A stretch of DNA of 21,032 nucleotides, taken from positions 1-21,032 of the IMG/VR virus record IMGVR_UViG_3300032156_000090. The stretch is one strand, 5' to 3'. The notes beneath the pieces were generated by a model, which saw nothing but the letters and a program-made list of their open reading frames with translations, did not search any database and had not been told where the DNA came from. A program made the position numbers and the translations under genes. Positions 6,125 to 15,100 of this stretch are shown piece after piece; position 1 is the stretch's first letter; each line of letters starts with the position of its first letter. Origin of the DNA: a virus.

Positions 6125-9100
6125 TCATTCTGATAATTTGAAATATACTATTTGACCATCAGTTAATCCCAATTTTGTCATTAATGATTTAGATAATCCA
6201 ATGCCTGCTCCCACAGATGTAGATGGACCAACACTAACAGGTCCCGCATATATATGATTACTATTACTCATTTTTGTAATTACAATTTCAGATCGTGGAA
6301 TTTGGGTATTTGGATTTAAAAATATTGTTCTGGGAAAATGAGTAACAAGAGAATCTGGAGATACTCTTTCTCGATTAAATCTGGTTACATAAAAATCTTG
6401 ATTTTTGCTTAAATTCCTAAGCTCATTCCATATTACCTGTCTAGGAGTATCAATACTTCCAGTTTTCAGATTTGAAATTATAGTCATAGTAATGCCAGAT
6501 TCAATTGGATATTTTGTTCCGTCCATAAGAACGGCAACCGTTCTTAGCCATTTATTGTTTTCATTCTGATATGAAATTAATTGTATGTATTTTTCTCCAT
6601 CAAATCCATTATATGGTATTCCATATTCTGTCACACCCGCTTGATTGACAAGTTTTTCGCCTTTTGGAGCTATATCCTTGGCTCCCATATCATATGAATA
6701 TGATCCTGAATCTGTAATCATTGTATTTTCAGTAGCGGTCTTACCTGATAATTGCATTTGCTCTTCTTTAATTTTAACATCCGCTCTTTTTACTAATTTA
6801 TCAAAAAATGATCGATAACTAGCCAAGAATGAATCTATTGGATTTGGTAATGATTGTAATGGCATTCTCGATCCTTTAAACGTCGTTTCAATACCTGTTG
6901 TACGAATATTATGCGTTACTTCTGTAATCCAATATGAACCTCTAAACATTGGAATGTTTTTTAAATAAAAATACATTGTTGGTTGTATCATAACATCACC
7001 CATGCAAGTCACTTGACATTGATATGATGATTGTCTATATATATCAAATAATCCAATATCGATTTGCGCCGTACTAGATCCCGTTTCACTTCGTCCTAGT
7101 CTTTCTAATACTGGAAATGTTTCTGAAGTGTTTTTTATTGATGATTGATCTAATTCCACCGATTTAAAAATAGACTGATTTTGATCACCAAAGCTTACTT
7201 CAAACGCAACCACTTTATTCGACTTAGAAAGATCCGACTTGGTAAAAACATCGGGGGCCACAATAACTGGATTATTATTGACATCTCCAATGTTAAATCC
7301 GTCATTCTTATATTTGTATTTACTATCAATATCATATAGCTCTAGATGTTTTGAAGTCGGGCCAATATATTGTAATATAATTTTTGGCGAAGAATCCATA
7401 GTGTCAATATCTAAAAACGACCCAAACAGATTTTGAGCAACATTTTTAGATGGAATAATTTTTTTCGTATCTGAAAAATTTGTTCCATAAAAATTAACAT
7501 AGGCTGGCAATGCTCTTATATCAAATCCAGTATCTTGAACCAAAAGACTAATTGCACTAAATAAATTAATTTTTTCATTTCCTTCTGCCGTTAATCTCAT
7601 TAATTTTTCCATATCAATATAAACAGAACTACCAATATCTCGATTTGCTTTATCCAAAAATAAAAACTCTTCCATTAGCGTTCTTTGTCCTATTGAATTC
7701 CCTGATGTCCACTTATCATTAAAAGATTTAAAAAGATTATATAATTCTAATTTAATAATATCATCGCTATATCCTCTTTTTTTCTTTACGCCTTGGGTCT
7801 CTTGTCTTTTTAAATCATTTTGTATTTTATATCCTATTTGGTCTAAAAATATTTTTAATCTGTCATTTGGCCCGCTAACGCCAGTTATATTATTCTTAGT
7901 TGGCGTTACAATTTTCTCTTTTAAATAAGTAATAAATGTATCTTTTGTTGGCGTTTCTCCATCAGCTCTCATTCCAGCATATATGTAAATTAAAGATCTA
8001 AATTGCTTTATATTATCCTCATTAATTTCAATATTATTTACTGAAAAGAAATCAGCATAATATCCATCTAAATCTTCGCCAAGATAAAGCTTCATATTAT
8101 TTATATTGTCAGGATCGGTAAGTTGAAAAGGATCAAATTCATTTACGCTAAAACGCTCTACACCTGTATTGGTAAATCCGCCTAAAACGTAATTATCAAT
8201 TTCTCTAGGATTTGCCAATGAAATCCTTATAAGATTATCAGTTGATAAAATATTACTTGTTATTTCAAGTAATTTACTTGTTTGTCTTTCTCTAACTATT
8301 GTAAATAAACTGTCATTATTTGTGAATGTAACGCCAGTAAGTAAGACTATTGGATCGTTACTGGTTTTTGATACGGAAACTATTTCTTTTAACAAATCTT
8401 GGAATTTTGGGTATTTCACATCATATAGTACATATGGAATTTCTTCATTAAGGCTTTCGCTTGCAAAATTTAAAAATGCCTGTTCAAATATATCCAAAAT
8501 ATCAAATTTAAATGTTGCAATTAAATCAATTACTTTTCTGTAATTTGTTGATAATGAATACGTGTCAGTCGATCCCGTCAATTTAAAATATTCATCGGGC
8601 GATGGAAATGTATATCCACTATAATTCACATAGTTTAATGAATAATCAGTTCCAATGTTCCATAGAATTCTAAAATTTTCTTGTTCTGCACTATCAAAAT
8701 CACTCGCATCAATATCTTTATATCCGTTAGATGGTATTAATGTAAATCTCTGATCTACAGAATCAAATTTTGATTCATCTATAACTGTTGACCATGCCGT
8801 TCCTCCAGGCGCTTCTCGATAAAATGTTTTTATAACACCATTATCTATTGATGCTGAATAATCAACTGGACCCGCTATTTGATCGAAAAATCCGTACCCA
8901 TTAACTATTTGATGAAATACTGTATCATAAAAAGGATGAAATCCCACATCACTAGTGGCGCTTCGATCTATAATTTTAACTGGATTTGTATATCCTGTAT
9001 ATGTTCTACCAGTAAACGAATTATCAAAATATATGTCTCCACTAATCGGAATAGTTACATTACTAATAATATCAATACTATCATTAATATATTTTTTATA

Positions 9101-10960
9101 TCTATGATAAATCGATCCCCATTTTAACATTAAATGATATGGAACATAATGACTTGCTCCAATTTCTCTAAAAAGCGTTGATACTAAAGTATCGGTTTGA
9201 ACTGGCCCTGCATATCCAAAGCTTATTGTATCATCCAGATCTTTAAAAGGTAAAGAATTTAAGAATAAATACGCCGAACCCACATACTTTTCTTGCGGTT
9301 GAAGTTTAGTAAAATCATCATATAATTGTTTATGAAAATATGGGGTATTCAAAATATGCTTATACTGATCTCCTATTTTTATAACATTATTAAATAAATT
9401 AAGTCCATATCCGTCTTTAACCCACATATACGGATTTAATGGCAATGACCCAGATGAAATGAAATCTTCTGGCGCATTAACTTTTAAAAGCCCATTTAAG
9501 CTTAAATTTTTTAATTCAAAACTCCTATAAGACTTATATGTTGACGAATTAAAAGGATATATTATTGTTCTATATTCTTCAGGTTGATAATCCAATAAAA
9601 ATTTTGATAATTTTGTATATAGATCTTCATGCATTGCCCGACTTTCAACATTTTTTTGATATTTTTTTATGCTAAAATCTTGATTTAAAACATCTTTAAT
9701 ATATGGCACCGTTGGTAATTGATCTTGATAATATGTGTATCTTTCAAATTCCGAAAATGCTCCCATATAATAAAGTAAACTTTCATAATTTGTAATATAA
9801 GCTTTTAATATATCTATAATATCAATATCTTCAGCTATTTGAACCTTTAAATTATCATATTCGACATTGGCGAGTTCAATCGTTACATCATTACTAAATG
9901 GATTAAGCGAAGTTACATATTTTGATCTCTCATATATTTCATATAAAATTGAGCTAATTGCTTTATCCCCATATGGTATATATCCCGATACGTTAGTTAA
10001 TACTCCAATATCTTTTTTAGATAGATTAAGATCCGTGGCAAAAATATAATTTATATTTTCTGGACTACCTTCTTTATCTGTTAAATTATCAGCTTTTTTC
10101 GTCGCGACTTCATAAAAATTTTCAACAAAATCAACTTCGGGCCATAATGTCGTATCTCCCGCCTGTAATTTGTCTCCCAATTCCCTACCGCCAGGATATA
10201 CTAAAGCTAATCCGCCAGCAGTTTGAGCTTTAATTTCGGGCCACGGATATATTGAATCCCCAATACTGTCTGTTGACACATTTTTAAGTATTTCTTTTCT
10301 TTTTTTTGCTTGATCGAATGCTTTTAGATGAACATCTTTCATTAATCTTATATATGTTTCCGCATTAGCAAGAAGAACTCCCACAATATTCCTAACTGTT
10401 GGCTCAAATCCTATTCCAATATCTGTTTTTTTGACGATTTCGTTCATTTTTGCTTCAATATCGGATTCCAATTTGTTCCTTTGTTGTACAAAATCTCTTT
10501 CAATAGCGGTAATAACATCAAATATTCCATTAATATCAACGCCAACCTTTCCTTCATCTCTTGTATAAAAATTTGAAATTGTTTTTAATTGATAAAACGA
10601 TATTGTTTTAACCACAAAATTTTTATCGTGAAATAATTCGTTATTTCTTTTTACGCCAAAAGTTTGATTCTCTTCTAAATAATTAATATATTTGGTAATT
10701 AAATACTCAAGAGTACTTGTTATGGTACTTCCCGTAATGGCATCCAATGTGTCTTTAGCTGGGCCTGCCACTTGTATATACCATTCTATATCTTGACTTG
10801 TGCCTGGCCGTTTTGTACCATTTGTAAAAAATTCTCCAGACAAATGTTTTCCTTTCCATGCTTCAATTGTTGTTTGAAAATCTTGAATTTTTTCTTCAAA
10901 ATCTTTTACTCCAGATAAAATTTTTGGATCTACAATTTGTTCAAATATTACTCTTTCCAA
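6125..10960 (-). CDS. Giant baseplate hub-like protein (C-terminal main part of a split reading frame)
   Basis: An open frame of 1611 residues from a TTG at 10960; the frame is open a further 23 codons up to a TAA at 11030-11032 and has no ATG there. Those 23 codons read like normal protein (LPKDFPIRTLREI) and continue the previous ORF, so the true product may be one protein of about 1919 codons. Most of the length is alpha/beta with no motif I recognise. Residues about 1315-1375 (TCMGDVMIQP, YFYLKNIPMFRGSYWITEV, HNIRTTGIETTFKGSR) match the end of the tube-like domain in gp27/gpD-type tail hub proteins. The C-terminal 200 residues are a separate domain ending TDGQIVYFKLSE. T4 gp27 has 391 residues, so this is a very enlarged protein. 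It would sit at the tail tip, under the tube. Confidence 0.8.
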   Translation of the reverse strand: MERVIFEQIVDPKILSGVKDFEEKIQDFQTTIEAWKGKHLSGEFFTNGTKRPGTSQDIEWYIQVAGPAKDTLDAITGSTITSTLEYLITKYINYLEENQTFGVKRNNELFHDKNFVVKTISFYQLKTISNFYTRDEGKVGVDINGIFDVITAIERDFVQQRNKLESDIEAKMNEIVKKTDIGIGFEPTVRNIVGVLLANAETYIRLMKDVHLKAFDQAKKRKEILKNVSTDSIGDSIYPWPEIKAQTAGGLALVYPGGRELGDKLQAGDTTLWPEVDFVENFYEVATKKADNLTDKEGSPENINYIFATDLNLSKKDIGVLTNVSGYIPYGDKAISSILYEIYERSKYVTSLNPFSNDVTIELANVEYDNLKVQIAEDIDIIDILKAYITNYESLLYYMGAFSEFERYTYYQDQLPTVPYIKDVLNQDFSIKKYQKNVESRAMHEDLYTKLSKFLLDYQPEEYRTIIYPFNSSTYKSYRSFELKNLSLNGLLKVNAPEDFISSGSLPLNPYMWVKDGYGLNLFNNVIKIGDQYKHILNTPYFHKQLYDDFTKLQPQEKYVGSAYLFLNSLPFKDLDDTISFGYAGPVQTDTLVSTLFREIGASHYVPYHLMLKWGSIYHRYKKYINDSIDIISNVTIPISGDIYFDNSFTGRTYTGYTNPVKIIDRSATSDVGFHPFYDTVFHQIVNGYGFFDQIAGPVDYSASIDNGVIKTFYREAPGGTAWSTVIDESKFDSVDQRFTLIPSNGYKDIDASDFDSAEQENFRILWNIGTDYSLNYVNYSGYTFPSPDEYFKLTGSTDTYSLSTNYRKVIDLIATFKFDILDIFEQAFLNFASESLNEEIPYVLYDVKYPKFQDLLKEIVSVSKTSNDPIVLLTGVTFTNNDSLFTIVRERQTSKLLEITSNILSTDNLIRISLANPREIDNYVLGGFTNTGVERFSVNEFDPFQLTDPDNINNMKLYLGEDLDGYYADFFSVNNIEINEDNIKQFRSLIYIYAGMRADGETPTKDTFITYLKEKIVTPTKNNITGVSGPNDRLKIFLDQIGYKIQNDLKRQETQGVKKKRGYSDDIIKLELYNLFKSFNDKWTSGNSIGQRTLMEEFLFLDKANRDIGSSVYIDMEKLMRLTAEGNEKINLFSAISLLVQDTGFDIRALPAYVNFYGTNFSDTKKIIPSKNVAQNLFGSFLDIDTMDSSPKIILQYIGPTSKHLELYDIDSKYKYKNDGFNIGDVNNNPVIVAPDVFTKSDLSKSNKVVAFEVSFGDQNQSIFKSVELDQSSIKNTSETFPVLERLGRSETGSSTAQIDIGLFDIYRQSSYQCQVTCMGDVMIQPTMYFYLKNIPMFRGSYWITEVTHNIRTTGIETTFKGSRMPLQSLPNPIDSFLASYRSFFDKLVKRADVKIKEEQMQLSGKTATENTMITDSGSYSYDMGAKDIAPKGEKLVNQAGVTEYGIPYNGFDGEKYIQLISYQNENNKWLRTVAVLMDGTKYPIESGITMTIISNLKTGSIDTPRQVIWNELRNLSKNQDFYVTRFNRERVSPDSLVTHFPRTIFLNPNTQIPRSEIVITKMSNSNHIYAGPVSVGPSTSVGAGIGLSKSLMTKLGLTDGQIVYFKLSE

Positions 10961-11029
10961 TGTTTTATTTAATCTACCAGCAATAATAATAATTTCTCTA
11001 AGCGTTCTTATTGGAAAATCTTTTGGTAA

Positions 11030-11032
11030 TTA
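11030..11032 (-). other. In-frame TAA joining two ORFs of one protein
   Basis: The upstream ORF ends ...GAA TAT ATA AAT AAA GGA TAA, and the same frame goes on TTA CCA AAA GAT TTT CCA without a stop for 1634 codons. No ATG and no Shine-Dalgarno sequence lie near the junction; the first usable start is a TTG 23 codons on. One base change (for example TAA to TTA) would restore a single frame. Possible explanations are a nonsense mutation, a sequence error, read-through or re-initiation. Confidence 0.8.
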
Positions 11033-11884
11033 TCCTTTATTTATATATTCCTGATATACAGATTTTAGCATTCTGTATCCTTTTGTTGATTTACTAACCT
11101 TTACATCATAATACCCTGTTTGTTCATTAAATGTAGTTGTGTTGGTATTTTCCGATATATAAAAATACGGGGCATTTAATGCCGCTTCTAATGGTATATC
11201 AGCTAAATATGCATATGTTGATCCAACAAAAGTCGTCTCAACTTCAAAATTACCATTACTTGGATTATATCTTGAATTAAATTTAGTCATATGCAATCTA
11301 TATTTTACAGCCTTTCCATAATATCCTTTGACTGTTAAATAAAATATAGGCCAAGGTAAATGAAAAAAAGCAGAATACGGAGAATTCGGCGGCGAATCAA
11401 ATAATGTTTTTCCTCTAGCATCAATAAATTTAATTGTTACTCTAGGTATAAAAGTGGCCCCCAATATTTGTATTGATATACTACTAATTCCAAAACTCTG
11501 TCCAGACGGGTCATTTTGAACAAAACTGTTAGCTGTTGGATTAGTACTTGATGAAGTATTTTCAGAACTTGCTGATGATTCTCTAATATCGGTATATGCG
11601 TCTGTCCATTTAGTATCAAAATCAGTACCATTTGGATTTTTCATAAAATTTAATGTGCCTTTAGCAATTGATAATAAAGTATTTTGATCGTTACCAGCAA
11701 CTAAAATAGAACGAGGAACCAGATCGGCCTCCAAATTAACATACATTACAAGATTTTCGGGCTCCACACTTCTTGGCACAGCTAATCCATTAAACACAAC
11801 ACTATTAGGGTCGATATAAATAAGATTATTTTGATCAACTTTAACTAATATGTCATTCGTGGTTTTTAAATTATTATTCCCCAT
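11030..11884 (-). CDS. Baseplate protein, N-terminal part of the giant hub-like protein
   Basis: A 284-residue ORF with an ATG start that overlaps the upstream gene by 11 nt. Residues about 1-60 form a strand-rich domain (ILVKVDQNNLIYIDPNSVV). A Ser/Asn/Thr-rich linker follows (residues about 103-120), then a conserved-looking tail domain: SISIQILGATFIPRVTIKFID, DSPPNSPYSAFFHLPWPIF, LTVKGYYGKAVKYRLHM. It ends in helix KGYRMLKSVYQEYINKG and a TAA, after which the frame continues. The part before the stop is not a complete fold by its look, because the final helix runs into the next ORF. The position after the gp53-like gene and before the hub domain fits a baseplate role. Confidence 0.75.
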   Translation of the reverse strand: MGNNNLKTTNDILVKVDQNNLIYIDPNSVVFNGLAVPRSVEPENLVMYVNLEADLVPRSILVAGNDQNTLLSIAKGTLNFMKNPNGTDFDTKWTDAYTDIRESSASSENTSSSTNPTANSFVQNDPSGQSFGISSISIQILGATFIPRVTIKFIDARGKTLFDSPPNSPYSAFFHLPWPIFYLTVKGYYGKAVKYRLHMTKFNSRYNPSNGNFEVETTFVGSTYAYLADIPLEAALNAPYFYISENTNTTTFNEQTGYYDVKVSKSTKGYRMLKSVYQEYINKG

Positions 11885-12197
11885 AATATAATTTGTACAA
11901 ATCTATACCTTTTTTGTAATCTTGTAAAGACGGAACAAGAGGAAATGGAATCCTAAGTAAAAAATTATCAGGTATTTCAAATTCAATTCCACCGCATAAT
12001 GGATTTGCTAACAATATTAACCATCCGAATAGTGGCGAGTTATAATATTCCTGAGATAATTTATCAAATCTATCTTTATCGTGCTTATATTGAATATATT
12101 TATCAGTTGATTTGATGGGTATTTCAATACCAGGAACAATTTTAAATTCCCCATCTTCAATAAAATATTGATATCTATCAAAATATTGATTGTTCAT
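11874..12197 (-). CDS. Baseplate wedge protein, gp53/LysM-like
   Basis: A 107-residue protein with the pattern of small LysM-like baseplate proteins. Its pieces are KYIQYKHDKDRFDKLSQEYY (residues 33-52), then NSPLFGWLILLANP (53-66), then IEFEIPDNFLLRIPFP (71-86). This is the usual helix-strand order in which a W/LA-N segment precedes a final strand with IP..LRIP. T4 gp53 and the tail X proteins of other phages share this motif; the T4 protein is longer (196 residues). The ATG overlaps the stop of the preceding gene (TAATG), so translation is probably coupled. The C-terminus overlaps the next gene by 11 nt. It should help join the baseplate wedges to the hub. Confidence 0.7.
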   Translation of the reverse strand: MNNQYFDRYQYFIEDGEFKIVPGIEIPIKSTDKYIQYKHDKDRFDKLSQEYYNSPLFGWLILLANPLCGGIEFEIPDNFLLRIPFPLVPSLQDYKKGIDLYKLYYGE

Positions 12198-15100
12198 TAT
12201 CTATAATAATTTAAAAATTTTGTTGTTTTATTTCCACTAGTTCTATGTACATTTTCTAATTCTGTCTTTTCCGCGTTACTAAATCCATAAGTTTCGTCCT
12301 GAATAGTAAATGTAATTATATTACTATCTTTTCTCATTGGATATTTTTTTATTCTAAAATTTTTTTCTTTTGGATCTGCAGCCATAAATTTATTTAATCC
12401 CTTTTCAATATTAGCCGTTATTTTTTGGAATGTGACGTCATTACGATATAAACTTAGAATATCGGCTTTATACCCTTTTAATAATACAGAAAGAAAATAA
12501 GAAAAATCATTTACCGTCATTGTTGTATTTCGACTAAATACATAACTTTCATCAAGATCTTCTGAAAATTTATATTGATTATCTTTTATAAATTCTATAA
12601 CATTACTATACGTATTATAAAGTTTATCATATGTAAAATCAATTAGATTTGCTCCAGTATATGATTTATCTTTCATAGAAATTTTACCGTCATGTAATGT
12701 TTCAACAATAAAATTCAGTTTATCTAATGAAACAATAACATTATTTCGATTTATTTCAATATTTTTAGCATCAGGATTTGATATTATTCCGTCAATTACT
12801 TTACCAATAAGTTCCTTGATTTTTGGCTTTAATATTCGTTCAGATTTATCTAGCATACCATTAGTCATATATTTATCAATTCCAAAAATTGTGGTAATAT
12901 TTTCTGATACAATCTTATCTTCCAATTTTGATTGAAAATCTCTTGCTAATATGCTTAACTCTGAATTAGCTTTATAATTTCCTAAAAATTCAATTGTATC
13001 TGTACTACCACCGCCTATCTGAACAGTATAATCTTTTATTGTCCTATATGTTGGAGATAATATCATAGAAGACACTTTTGCATCATATTGTTTTAGTATA
13101 CTATGATACGATGTTTCATAATTATCAAAATACTCTTGAGTGGATTGAAAAAGACTATCTACCACATCATCATATGTTAATTGTTTTATTGGCGGAACGA
13201 CGCTAGTCATACCCAATGTACCAATATATGTGCCTTCTGTAATTTTAGTTTCTGTCGGAGGTATTTCTTGTGAATCGGAGTTAATCTTAGCGTTATAATC
13301 ACTCATTAAATTTTCTAGAAATTCTTTTGTAAACTTACTTTTATCTTCAGTTGCGGTTGATCTTGGATCATAAATTTCAGTATTGGCATAGAAATTAGAA
13401 GATAACGCATTTTGTAGTATTTCTACTGGTTTTTCTAATCCGTGACCTCCAATGAAACTCACTTGTAATGTAACATTAGCTATCATTGGCTGTACTCCAA
13501 TTCCTTCTGGATTAAGATCCCAAACATTATCTTGAAAATCAACATTGTAATCTCTAACAATAATTTTTGAATGATAAAAATCACCAATTCTCATTATAAG
13601 AATTGGAGGAGGACCAAATGTCGTATTTCTTGCATTTAGATCACTTTGATCCGATACTCCTTTAATTGGTAATGTATCGCCTGGTCTAACACATTGATGT
13701 AAAAATGTTAATCTTGAATTTAATCCTTCGGGCGTCATTGAATGAAACGCGGGATGAAAATATCTTAATTTCTCTTTTAATGATGAAAATTGTAATGGCG
13801 ATTCCTCTTCAAGTTTTTTGAAATAAAAACATTCGGACAGTGTCTTCATTATTATAACTTTCATTTCATCAATTGGTGGAATTTTTTGCGTTCCAGTTGT
13901 TGCATCAGGAACTTCTGGAATTAATTTTGGCTTTCTTATTGGAGTAGAAACTTCTGGCGTATCGGGCGATTGCGTTATATAAGATATATCAGCCGTAGCT
14001 TCTCTACACCAAAATGTTACTGGTGCGGTTTTCTTTAATTTAAGTATAACTGGTAAATTCGCATTACCACAATCTACATTTGCCCTTACCCACATATCGC
14101 TAGCTGTTCCTTGCTCCCCTCTATTTTTTACATAATTAATTGTAAATGTCCCTTCTTGATCTTCATATCCTAAATCCTTAAATGTTATTACTTGTGGAGT
14201 TTCAGTTTTTTCTTTATTTGTATCAGCAACATTACCTGCCCAAGTAACTTTTGCATTATTACCATTTCCGTCTTTTGATATTTTATTTAATATATCTTTA
14301 ATAATACTATCACTTCTTCTATATGAAAGTTTTAAATTATATAGATCGTCAGCAACTGCTGATGTTGATGAACTAATTTTAACTGATATTTGCTTTATAT
14401 TCTTTATATTATTTTTTAAATCCGTTAAATTTTGTTTAAAAGAATTATAATTCGATGTAAGCACTGCAAATCCATCTACTGCATTTTGATTGATAGTGGT
14501 AACCATCTCGTTAAGTTTGCTTATGTCTGGTTTTTTTCCTATATTTGTTAATACTCCTGTTAAAACTTTATAATCCTGTATTTGATTTTTTCCCCATGAT
14601 GTTGCATTTCTTAATTGTATTAATCCATTATTCAAATCGTCATAATATTTAGTCATTATATCAGAACTTGTATATCTACTATATATTTTTTCATAATCAT
14701 CAGTAGAATATAATCCTTCAGCATCAATTGCAGATGGTTCATTATTATTAAAATATAAAACTGTGGAAAAATTCTGCTCTGATGGCTGATTTGTGGGAAC
14801 AACAGCATCTGGCACAGGATCAAATACCGCCTTATATCTTTGAATAGTTTTAGTGTCTTTATTTTGATTTAAATATGCTTCGATTGCCTTAACGTCAACT
14901 GGAGTTAATGTTGTATATTTTCTTATTAGCCCATAAAAATCAACATCTTCACATCCGGCAAAAAACGCATTAATATAATTATCTGCTTCTTCATCTGACA
15001 TTCCCTTAAAATGATCCCTTACTAAAAGATTTAATATACTTGGATGGTCAACAATGACTTTAAATGAAATTGTTCCATTTCTAGCAGTATTTTGATACGT

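Noticed and set aside
11437-11631. A 64-residue minus-strand frame inside the 284-residue baseplate ORF
   Set aside because: It is a shifted reading of a stretch that is well coding in the main frame; I saw no start signal and no known pattern.
6125-11884. Alternative genetic code as the reason for the in-frame TAA
   Set aside because: TAA ends ssb, the tape-measure gene and other genes here, while TAG and TGA end others (TAG at 350 and 19137, TGA at 3085 and 6125). The usual phage recodings concern TAG or TGA, not TAA.
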